A stretch of DNA of 47,255 nucleotides from Bacteroidota bacterium (lineage in GTDB: Bacteria; Bacteroidota; Bacteroidia; UBA8524). The stretch is taken from positions 1 through 47,255 of the forward strand of contig SBGR01000007.1 in NCBI GenBank assembly GCA_006226545.1, read 5' to 3'. The notes beneath the pieces are model-generated. The model saw nothing but the letters and a program-made list of their open reading frames with translations, was not told the DNA's origin and ran no database searches. Position 1 is the first letter of the stretch. Every line of letters begins with the position of its first letter. The position numbers and the translations under genes are program-made. This document shows positions 26,334 through 34,486 of the stretch, one piece after another.

Positions 26334-28663
26334 CTACGTCCCTTTGTGCCGGTTTTTTCACCCGACTTTGCAATCATTTCCAATGCCTCCTCATACGTGA
26401 TTGTAGAGGCAGTTTCATGACGGTCTTTTGGAATTTTGTAGTTGTCCTTGCCTTTTTTCAAATAAGGGCCCCAGCGACCGTTTAAAACTTGCAATTCGGC
26501 ATTTTCATCAAAAACCTTAATGAGTTTTTCTGCATCTGCCTTTCTTTTGGCCAGGATGAGCTCTACTCCTCTATCCGCATCGATGGTCATCGGATCATCG
26601 GTTTTCGGAATGCTATAGAATGCTTTATTGTGCTGGATATACGGACCAAAGCGACCGATGGCCACTTTCATATCGCCGTCTTCAAATTGTCCGATGATAC
26701 GCGGTAACTTAAAGAGCTCTAAGGCATCTTCTAAGTTGATGGTCTCCATGCTTTGGCCTGCACGCAAACTAGCAAACTGCGGTTTCTCTTCGTCGTCTGC
26801 TGCTCCAATCTGTGCTACCGGACCAAATCGACCCATACGTACAATAACAGGTTTTCCACTAGCCGGATCTGTGCCTAGCTGACGTTCACCTGTTACCCGT
26901 TTCGCTTCATCAAGGGTATGGTCTACGTTCTGATGAAAAGGAGTATAGAAACCGTCTAACATCTTAGTCCAGTCCTTCAAACCTTCGGCAATCTCATCAA
27001 ACTCTTTCTCCACCTGAGCGGTGAAGCCATAGTCTAAAATATCATTGAAATGTTCTACCAAGAAATCCGTTACCAAGGATCCGATATCGGTAGGGAATAA
27101 TTTATTCTTCTCTGCTCCGGTAATTTCCGTAAGCACCGCCTTGTTCAAGTTATCTGCCTTAAGCGATAGCTCCACGTACTTGCGCTCTTTTCCTTCGCGC
27201 TCTTCTTTTACAACATAACCACGCTTCTGAATGGTAGAGATGGTAGGTGCGTAGGTAGAAGGACGGCCAATGCCTAATTCTTCCAGTTTCTTCACTAAGC
27301 TAGCTTCTGTATAACGGGCGGCTGGACGAGAGAAACGTTCAGTGGCGGTGATGGAATCCAATTCCAGTTTATCACCCTTGCTCACATTTGGAAGTAGTCC
27401 TTCGTCTCCTTCTTCATTCTCGTCGTCTGTTCCTTCCAAGTATACTTTTAAGAAACCTTCAAACTTGATGACCTCACCAGATGCTACAAAATGTTCTTTA
27501 GCGAGAATCTGATGTTGCTGACCATTTATATTGATGTATATATTGGTTTTCTCCAATTGAGCATCGCTCATCTGCGAAGCAATGGAACGTTTCCAAATCA
27601 AATCGTATAAGCGCTTGTCCGAACCGTCGCCGGCAATGCTATGCTTATTAAAATAAGTTGGTCTAATCGCCTCGTGCGCTTCTTGGGCACTAGAGGTTTT
27701 GGTGGTATAGCGACGGGTATGTGCGAAGTTCGCTCCGTACGCTTTGTTAATTTCTTCTTTGGCTGCATCGAGTGCCAACTCGGATAAGTTCACACTATCG
27801 GTACGCATATAGGTAATATGACCCGCTTCGTAGAGCTTTTGGGCAACAGCCATGGTCTGTGCTACCGAGAAACCAAGCTTACGACTGGCTTCCTGTTGCA
27901 AGGTAGATGTAGTAAAAGGAGCTGCCGGTGTGCGTTTAGCCGGTTTGGTCTCAATATTTTCTACCACAAAGTCGCTGCCTTTGCATGCTTCCAAGAAAGC
28001 AGATGCCTCTGCTTCGGTAGCAAAGCGATGTGGTAGCTCAGCTTTGAAGTGTTTGTTTTCTTTTTTATCGTGGAATAAAGCCACCACGCGGAAGGCTGAA
28101 CTGGCCGAGAAATCGGCAATCTCTCTTTCACGTTCTACAATCAGGCGCACGGCCACAGACTGAACACGTCCGGCAGACAAGCTTGGCTTTACCTTTTTCC
28201 AAAGCACCGGCGATAGCTCAAAACCAACTATACGATCCAAGATGCGGCGCGCTTGCTGCGCATTCACCAAGTCTTGGTTTACAGTACGTGGATTCTCGAT
28301 GGCCTTTAAGATGGCAGGCTTGGTAATTTCGTGGAATACGATTCGTCGGGTTCTAGAAGGTTCTAATTTGAGTACTTCCGCTAGGTGCCATGAGATGGCT
28401 TCCCCTTCGCGGTCCTCATCCGATGCTAACCATACCACTTCGGCATCCTTGGCTAACTTCTTCAACTCTGAAACTACCTGCTTCTTTTCATCAGGTACTT
28501 CATAGATAGGCTGAAACCCTTTTTCTATGTCTACACCATTATGCTCCTTCGCCAAATCACGAATATGTCCATAACACGATTTCACAGTGAATTCACTTCC
28601 CAGAAATCCTTCAATGGTTTTCGCTTTGGCAGGCGACTCCACAATCACAAGGTTCTTTGCCAT
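26318..28663 (-). CDS. topA: DNA topoisomerase I
   Basis: TopA is a type IA topoisomerase that relaxes negative supercoils. The 781-residue protein has the TOPRIM domain (residues 1-120, VIVESPAKAKTIEGFLG and SDEDREGEA with its acidic triad) and the active-site Tyr285 (HITYMRTDS). The C-terminal part has repeats of the form GRFGPxxQ / GRWGPYLKKGK instead of Cys4 zinc fingers, so it is a zinc-free form. A Lys/Arg-rich tail ends the protein. It is transcribed toward the ribosomal cluster but is separated from it by a terminator and a promoter. Confidence 0.98.
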   Translation of the reverse strand: MAKNLVIVESPAKAKTIEGFLGSEFTVKSCYGHIRDLAKEHNGVDIEKGFQPIYEVPDEKKQVVSELKKLAKDAEVVWLASDEDREGEAISWHLAEVLKLEPSRTRRIVFHEITKPAILKAIENPRTVNQDLVNAQQARRILDRIVGFELSPVLWKKVKPSLSAGRVQSVAVRLIVEREREIADFSASSAFRVVALFHDKKENKHFKAELPHRFATEAEASAFLEACKGSDFVVENIETKPAKRTPAAPFTTSTLQQEASRKLGFSVAQTMAVAQKLYEAGHITYMRTDSVNLSELALDAAKEEINKAYGANFAHTRRYTTKTSSAQEAHEAIRPTYFNKHSIAGDGSDKRLYDLIWKRSIASQMSDAQLEKTNIYININGQQHQILAKEHFVASGEVIKFEGFLKVYLEGTDDENEEGDEGLLPNVSKGDKLELDSITATERFSRPAARYTEASLVKKLEELGIGRPSTYAPTISTIQKRGYVVKEEREGKERKYVELSLKADNLNKAVLTEITGAEKNKLFPTDIGSLVTDFLVEHFNDILDYGFTAQVEKEFDEIAEGLKDWTKMLDGFYTPFHQNVDHTLDEAKRVTGERQLGTDPASGKPVIVRMGRFGPVAQIGAADDEEKPQFASLRAGQSMETINLEDALELFKLPRIIGQFEDGDMKVAIGRFGPYIQHNKAFYSIPKTDDPMTIDADRGVELILAKRKADAEKLIKVFDENAELQVLNGRWGPYLKKGKDNYKIPKDRHETASTITYEEALEMIAKSGEKTGTKGRRKAKK

Positions 28664-28688
28664 AACTCCGACTTATCTCTAAATAACA

Positions 28689-28730
28689 ATTGCCGACAAA
28701 TAAAAGGCTTTCCTTTTAATTATCGGCAAT
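28689..28730 (-). terminator. Nested hairpin between the M43 protease gene and topA
   Basis: An outer arm pair ATTGCCGA (28689-28696) / TCGGCAAT (28723-28730) encloses an inner pair AAAAGG / CCTTTT (28702-28707, 28712-28717), with 5-nt spacers that can pair partly. It sits downstream of the protease stop and 26 nt upstream of the topA ATG. It may terminate the protease transcript or form a topA leader structure. The U-tract is poor. Confidence 0.45.
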
Positions 28731-28754
28731 CGCTGTGTAAGCTTATCTTCAGTT

Positions 28755-30839
28755 TTAGTGCGTCACGACCACTTTTCTGCAGGTAATCAAATCACCAACT
28801 TTCATGTGTACAAAGTATACACCGGCAGCTTGCTGAGCCATATCGGCTGTAAAATGCTGTTGACCATTCAACTGTACATCACTCACAATATCAAGGCATT
28901 TCTTGCCTTGTACATCGCTAATCCAAATGCTGGCATCTTGCGTACCTTCTACTTCAAAGTCGAGGTTCAGCTGCTGAGATGTTGGGTTAGGATATACATC
29001 CAAATTATACACTTTGCTTAGGCTTGGTGCAGAACTCAAGGATCCTATATCGATGTTATCAATGTAAATATTGTTACCTGAGTTACTGATGGCTTCGATT
29101 TTCAATTGCACATTACGTTTACCGCGGTAGTTGGTTAACAATACCTGGAAACTGCGCCATTGGTTTTGATCTTGAGGAGTGAAGAAACCAGCCTGAACAG
29201 CAGAAGATTCCATCTGTGATCCAGCTCTTTGGTATACCAATACCCAGCTCTGACCGCAATCGATGCTCGCATAAACACGGATACGATCTGCACTTGTTGA
29301 CTCCCTTTTTGCATAGGCTAAGTCGAAGGTTAAGCGCGGATCACTTACGGCTAAGAAATCATAGCTTGGTAAAATCATCTCGTAAACGGCTCCATCTTCT
29401 GTTCCTGCATCAATGCTCGCTCTAAGACAGGTATTGCTGTTGGAGCCCACACCTTGTACTTCTTGCCATGCACCGGCCGTTCCGCCGTCAACTTTCCATC
29501 CGGTTGGTGGGAATGTTCCGCCTTCAAAACCTTCTTGAACCGGAATAGAAGTTTGGCTCACCAATGGACCAACCACTACCAAATTTTGGCGGGTGATGCT
29601 GCTGCCACCGTTGGCATTGCTCACTTCTAATTTCACTTCATAGATGCCCGGCTGAGTATAACTTACAGACGGATTAGCATCGGTAGAGGTAGCCGGGGTT
29701 CCTCCGGTGAAAGTCCAAGTGCGCGTAGTAATATTGGCGTTATACGACAGGTCGACAAATTCAACCTGGCCATCTGTACAAGCGGTTTTACCTGCATTTG
29801 AAAAATCGGCTACCGGCTTGCAAGTGGTAGTAGATCCACCAATTCCAACTGCGGTTAAGTTATTTGCCGAAACCATAACACTGCGGTAAGTCTGAATCAT
29901 GAAATGCATTTGTTGCTTCTGACCCAACGTAAACATGTTTTGGCAGTTACCATTGGAATAATCCATGTAGTTCTCAATCTGATCCGGAAGATCTGGAACA
30001 TCATTAGAACAAGAGTTAATGGACGTATTGCAACCGAAGTTCGGGTTTGCAGCCGGAGGCGTATCGCTAATTTTTTCACCCCAAGACACGTTAGAACAAC
30101 CACCTTGGAAAGTATGGAATAAACCTAACCAGTGCCCAATCTCGTGTGTAGCAACACGACCAGCTTTGGAAGTGCTACTTGTACCGATTGTTCCAACGTA
30201 ATCAGATCTTAATACAATACCGTCTGTGGTTGGTCTGGAATTTCTGTCCCAAGGAAATTGGGCATAACCTAAGGTAATGGTTCCGTCGTCGCCGCTGGAG
30301 TTTTGAATGGTTCTAACCACCCAAATGTTCAAGTACTTATCGCTTGGCCAATAGCTAATGGCTTTTACGTTATCGCGCGCCTCATTGGTTAGGCTAGAAT
30401 ACACCCTATTGATACCCTCAGTGCAATTGCCTTGCGGGTCTTTGGTAGCCAATACAAACTCAATCTGAGCATCGGCAGCTACCGAAGCGAAAATTGGACG
30501 TGTATTCACCGTATCGGCATTCATGCGACCAAAGTCTTCGTTTAATATGCGCAGCTGATCTAAGATTTGATCTTTGCTGATGTTTTCATCACCGTATTGG
30601 TGAATCACATGGAAAACAACCGGAATCTGGTAAATCGGGTTGTTTTTATTGAGGGGCGGATTCTGGCGGTACTGCTCAAAACCGGCCAGAGCATTTTCCA
30701 ATCGAGCTACGGCTTTTTCGTCTTCCGCAAAGTGCTCATGAAAATAAAGCTCATCGGTAATACATGGTTGAACGGATTGGGCGCCGGCTTGAAGCACACC
30801 AAAGCTCATCAACAAACCCAAAATGAGAGGTTTTTTCAT
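28755..30839 (-). CDS. Secreted M43-type zinc metalloprotease with PKD and T9SS sorting domains
   Basis: This is a predicted extracellular pappalysin-like protease. The start is the ATG at 30839 (MKKPLILGLLMSFGVLQAGA), giving a clean signal peptide and 694 residues. The catalytic domain has HEIGHWLGLFH (residues 232-242) and a Met-turn in ENYMDYS (near residue 292). It is followed by a PKD domain (starting near 340, PVADFSNAGK), a jelly-roll/MAM-like region (EGFEGGTFPPTGW) and a C-terminal type A sorting domain (LDVYPNPTSQQ) for T9SS export. It lies 19 nt after the symporter gene. Confidence 0.93.
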   Translation of the reverse strand: MKKPLILGLLMSFGVLQAGAQSVQPCITDELYFHEHFAEDEKAVARLENALAGFEQYRQNPPLNKNNPIYQIPVVFHVIHQYGDENISKDQILDQLRILNEDFGRMNADTVNTRPIFASVAADAQIEFVLATKDPQGNCTEGINRVYSSLTNEARDNVKAISYWPSDKYLNIWVVRTIQNSSGDDGTITLGYAQFPWDRNSRPTTDGIVLRSDYVGTIGTSSTSKAGRVATHEIGHWLGLFHTFQGGCSNVSWGEKISDTPPAANPNFGCNTSINSCSNDVPDLPDQIENYMDYSNGNCQNMFTLGQKQQMHFMIQTYRSVMVSANNLTAVGIGGSTTTCKPVADFSNAGKTACTDGQVEFVDLSYNANITTRTWTFTGGTPATSTDANPSVSYTQPGIYEVKLEVSNANGGSSITRQNLVVVGPLVSQTSIPVQEGFEGGTFPPTGWKVDGGTAGAWQEVQGVGSNSNTCLRASIDAGTEDGAVYEMILPSYDFLAVSDPRLTFDLAYAKRESTSADRIRVYASIDCGQSWVLVYQRAGSQMESSAVQAGFFTPQDQNQWRSFQVLLTNYRGKRNVQLKIEAISNSGNNIYIDNIDIGSLSSAPSLSKVYNLDVYPNPTSQQLNLDFEVEGTQDASIWISDVQGKKCLDIVSDVQLNGQQHFTADMAQQAAGVYFVHMKVGDLITCRKVVVTH

Positions 30840-30858
30840 TCTATTTAATCTATTCAAT

Positions 30859-32151
30859 TTAGTTAACTGTTTCTAGTTTGTTCTCCATCTTCGCCACCGC
30901 ACAACATACCGCAGCATCCCCTGTTACGTTTACCGCCGTGCGGCACATATCCAGTATGCGGTCTACACCTAAAATGAGGGCAACACCTTCAGTTGGTACA
31001 CCCACGCTTTTAAGTACGATAACCAGCATAACAACGCCTGCCCCGGGAACGCCGGCAGAACCGACAGAACTAAGCAAAGCCGTTAGGATGATTGTTAATT
31101 GTTGGAGGAGGTTCAGATCCATGCCGAAGACCTGTGCGATAAACACAGCGGCCACGGCTTGGTAACATGACGTACCGTCCATGTTAATTGTTGCACCAAG
31201 TGGCAAAACAAATCCGGTAATTTCTTCTTTCACTCCCAACTCCTTCTCGCAGTTCTCCATGTTTACGGGGAGTGTAGCATTTGATGAGCTTGTTGAGAAG
31301 GCTAATAATTGTACCGGACGCATCTTTTTAAGGAACCACCACGGACTTCTTTTCACAATAAATTTGACAATACCGAGGTAAACCAATACCATGTGAAGCA
31401 ACAGGGCCGCCAGCACAACCAACATATAAGCTCCCAATGCGGTAAGTACTTCCAAAATGAGCTCCGGATTGTCTCCGGCCAGCTTTATAATCACATCGGC
31501 TAAAAGGGCAAAAACGGCAACCGGGGCGATGAGCATAATCAGGTCTACCACCTTCATTACAATCTCATTCACCGAATCCATAAAACGGATAAAAGGCTGC
31601 GACTTCTCCTTGTTGATCATCACTACAGCAATCCCGAAGATCACCGAGATGATCACAATCTGCAGCATATTGGTATTGTCTGATGCCGTTGAAATGATAT
31701 TGCTCGGAAAGAGGTCTACCAAAGGGGCCAAAACAGGTCTTTCTTTCACCTGATCTGCTGTAGATAGGGCCACTTGACCGGCTTCTGAATTGGCCGACAT
31801 CAATTTATTCCGTACTTCTTCGCTCAATGCTTTGCCCGGCTGAAATACGTTCACCAGCACCAAGCCAATGGTAATTGCAAAAACCGTAGTGCTTAAAAAT
31901 ATACCAATGGTTCTGCCTCCAATGCGCCCTAGGCTGCCTATGTCGTTTAAACTTGCGATACCGGTAACGATAGAACTTACGATCATCGGGATGGCAATAA
32001 GTTTAAGCAGGTTCATGAAAATTTTCCCCAACGGACTGATATAATCTTTGGTGAAGTCTACCCAACCGAGGTTAATGGCCAAAAGTCCCCAAAGGAGACC
32101 GAGTACCATACCTAATAGAATCTTAATATGCAGGGGTAGTTTTTTCTTCAT
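30859..32151 (-). CDS. Dicarboxylate/amino acid:cation symporter (GltP/DctA type)
   Basis: This inner-membrane secondary transporter belongs to the DAACS family. The 430-residue protein has eight main hydrophobic segments and two re-entrant hairpins. Family marks are SSSNATLPVNMENC (hairpin 1), NMDGTSCYQ, SSVGSAGVPGAG (hairpin 2) and DRILDMCRTAVNVTGD. The Arg in MCRTAVNVTGD matches the side-chain carboxylate-binding residue, favouring glutamate, aspartate or C4-dicarboxylates over neutral amino acids. The start overlaps the aroC stop by 4 nt (ATGA). Confidence 0.92.
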   Translation of the reverse strand: MKKKLPLHIKILLGMVLGLLWGLLAINLGWVDFTKDYISPLGKIFMNLLKLIAIPMIVSSIVTGIASLNDIGSLGRIGGRTIGIFLSTTVFAITIGLVLVNVFQPGKALSEEVRNKLMSANSEAGQVALSTADQVKERPVLAPLVDLFPSNIISTASDNTNMLQIVIISVIFGIAVVMINKEKSQPFIRFMDSVNEIVMKVVDLIMLIAPVAVFALLADVIIKLAGDNPELILEVLTALGAYMLVVLAALLLHMVLVYLGIVKFIVKRSPWWFLKKMRPVQLLAFSTSSSNATLPVNMENCEKELGVKEEITGFVLPLGATINMDGTSCYQAVAAVFIAQVFGMDLNLLQQLTIILTALLSSVGSAGVPGAGVVMLVIVLKSVGVPTEGVALILGVDRILDMCRTAVNVTGDAAVCCAVAKMENKLETVN

Positions 32152-33221
32152 GAATGTACTTTTTGTAAAAGGTAAAAATTAGCGAGGACCAGCGCGGTTA
32201 GCGATTCTACAATCGGTACGGCACGTGGCAATACCAATGGATCATGTCGTCCTTCAATTTTAATCTCCGTCTTTTCTAATTCTTTGGTGATGGTTTGTTG
32301 AGCGATGGCGATGCTGGAAACCGGCTTAAACGCAACCCGAAAGTCGAGCTCCGCACCGTTACTGATTCCACCTTGGAGTCCGCCGGAATGGTTGGCCGAA
32401 GTCTTAACTTGGCCCTCCTCCACTTCAAACAAGTCTTGAACCTCTGAACCTCTCTTTTGAGCGATGGCAAAACCGTCGCCTATCTCAAAGCCCTTCACGG
32501 CATTGATGCTTAACATGGCATGCCCCAAGGCTGCCGATAGTTTATTAAACTGAGGCTCACCCCAGCCCGCAGGCACTCCTCTCACAATACACCGAATGGT
32601 GCCGCCTAGGCTATCGCCTTGCGCTTTCACTTCTTTCACCAAGGCCTCCATGGCCGCTGCAGTGCTAGCCTCCGGACAACGAATATCCGATTGATCCACT
32701 TCGGTTCTGTTCTTGGGTTTCGTATTTGCGTCTAGCGAAAGTGTTCCCACTCGGTCTACCCAAGCAATGATTTCTACGCCTTCCGGCAAGAGCTGTTCTG
32801 CCAAGCTTCCACCTGCTACCCACGCTGCCGTGGTTCTGGCAGAGCTACGTCCGCCGCCGCGGTGATCACGGATGCCGTATTTGGCTTGGTAAGTATAATC
32901 GGCATGGCCTGGACGGTAAACGTCTTTCAGATTGCTATAGTCTTTGCTGCGCTGGTCCTCGTTCTTCAGCATAAAAGCGATGGGTGCTCCGGTGGATTTT
33001 CCATCCATCATTCCGGATAATACCTCCACCGTATCGCTCTCTTTACGGGCCGTGCTAAGTGCAGATTGCCCGGGTTTACGTCGGTCTAATTGCCGTTGTA
33101 CAAGGGAAATATCTAGCGCTATGCCGGCCGGAAAACCGTCTAATATCCCACCAATGGCGGGACCGTGGCTTTCACCAAAGGTAGTGAGCGTGAGAACGTT
33201 TCCGAGGCTGTTCGAAGACAT
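32148..33221 (-). CDS. aroC: Chorismate synthase
   Basis: AroC makes chorismate from EPSP using reduced FMN. The start is the ATG at 33221 (MSSNSLGNVLTLTTFGESHG), preferred to an upstream TTG in the same frame. The 357-residue protein contains FGESHGPAIGGILDGFPAG, RPGHADYTY and RGGGRSSARTTA, all family signatures. It lies 44 nt after aroA and overlaps the symporter start by 4 nt. Confidence 0.97.
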   Translation of the reverse strand: MSSNSLGNVLTLTTFGESHGPAIGGILDGFPAGIALDISLVQRQLDRRKPGQSALSTARKESDTVEVLSGMMDGKSTGAPIAFMLKNEDQRSKDYSNLKDVYRPGHADYTYQAKYGIRDHRGGGRSSARTTAAWVAGGSLAEQLLPEGVEIIAWVDRVGTLSLDANTKPKNRTEVDQSDIRCPEASTAAAMEALVKEVKAQGDSLGGTIRCIVRGVPAGWGEPQFNKLSAALGHAMLSINAVKGFEIGDGFAIAQKRGSEVQDLFEVEEGQVKTSANHSGGLQGGISNGAELDFRVAFKPVSSIAIAQQTITKELEKTEIKIEGRHDPLVLPRAVPIVESLTALVLANFYLLQKVHS

Positions 33222-33265
33222 GGGCGACAAAAGTACTTAAAATGGCTTGAGTATACGATAGAAGG

Positions 33266-34486
33266 TCAAAGAAGTGTGAGTCCCAGCTTTTTTACTTCTT
33301 GCCAGAACTGTGGAAATGACTTGGCTACGCTTTCCGCTTCGCTGAGTTCTAGTTCATTAAACTGCATCGCTAAAAGACTAAAGGCCATGGCCATGCGGTG
33401 ATCGTTATGGGTTGCAAGCGCTTTAGGATTGACCATAGTTCTTGAGCGAAGTAGCCATTGCTCGCCTTGTTTAGCGAATTGGCCGCCACAGTGTGCTACG
33501 GCATCGGCAAGGACTGCATCTCGAATGGATTCTTTCAAGGCCAGTGATTCCAAACCGGTAAAATCAACGTCTCGGTCTTGTAGAAGGTAGTAGATCACCA
33601 AGGGTGGAGCAAGGTCAGGGTAGCGATTCAAATTCAGGCTTAGTGCATTACGCGACCATTCCGGCTTAGACCAATTCACTTTTATTCCTGATTCCATTTC
33701 GCTTGCTTGCATTCCTTCGTAGCGAAACAAACGTTCTACAAAGGCATCCCCTTGCAGCGATTGCAAACGCAGTCCGGGAAAGCTTAAGCTTAGGTCAGTT
33801 CGATTCGCTAGAAAAGGAAAAAAGAAAGCCGCTGAACTCCAGTCGCGCTCTACCTGGTATTCTGCTTTCGGATTAAGTCCCGGCTTCACCCAAATCTCGT
33901 CGCCGATTCGTTCCCAACCGACGCCAAAATCGCTTAGGCATTGCAAAGTCATCGCTACATAAGGCCAAGAATGTTTTTCTCCTCGCCAAGTTAAATGCAA
34001 ACCCTTCTTCAAAGCCGGTGCTACAAGGAGCAGTGCGGAAACAAACTGGCTGCTCTGCACATTGCTCAATTCCAGTTCTCCTCCATCCAAGGCTTTTCCC
34101 GTGATATACCAAGCATCTGGCTTTTGTTTTAGCGAAGCGCCTAAGGATTGCAAGGCACTGACCAAGTCGGTAATAGGCCGTTCCATCAATCGCTCGCTGC
34201 CAAACAAACGGTAACTTCCGGGATTTACCGAGCAATAGGCCATCAGAAAACGAAATACCGTTCCGGCGTCCAAGCAATCCAAATCAAGCTGTGCTCCATT
34301 TGATAAGCGAATCTGTTCAAGAAGCTTCTTTAATATCACCGTGTCGCGCGCATCTGAAAGTGGATGCAGCACAACAGGCTCTTCAGCCAAAGCTTGGAGG
34401 ATAAGCAGGCGATTGCTGTGACTCTTAGACGACGGCAGTTCAATTTGAACTTCTCCGGATACCGGTGTAAAGCGCAGTTTAGCCAT
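33266..34486 (-). CDS. aroA: EPSP synthase (3-phosphoshikimate 1-carboxyvinyltransferase)
   Basis: AroA transfers the enolpyruvyl group of PEP to shikimate-3-phosphate. The 406-residue protein has the N-terminal LPSSKSHSNRLL, DAGTVFRFL, RLMERPITDL and the KESIRD and NDHRMAMAFSLLA motifs. It is somewhat short and divergent from the E. coli class, but all core positions are recognisable. Its ATG shares one base with the TonB-receptor stop (TGATG), so the receptor, aroA and aroC look cotranscribed. Confidence 0.93.
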   Translation of the reverse strand: MAKLRFTPVSGEVQIELPSSKSHSNRLLILQALAEEPVVLHPLSDARDTVILKKLLEQIRLSNGAQLDLDCLDAGTVFRFLMAYCSVNPGSYRLFGSERLMERPITDLVSALQSLGASLKQKPDAWYITGKALDGGELELSNVQSSQFVSALLLVAPALKKGLHLTWRGEKHSWPYVAMTLQCLSDFGVGWERIGDEIWVKPGLNPKAEYQVERDWSSAAFFFPFLANRTDLSLSFPGLRLQSLQGDAFVERLFRYEGMQASEMESGIKVNWSKPEWSRNALSLNLNRYPDLAPPLVIYYLLQDRDVDFTGLESLALKESIRDAVLADAVAHCGGQFAKQGEQWLLRSRTMVNPKALATHNDHRMAMAFSLLAMQFNELELSEAESVAKSFPQFWQEVKKLGLTLL

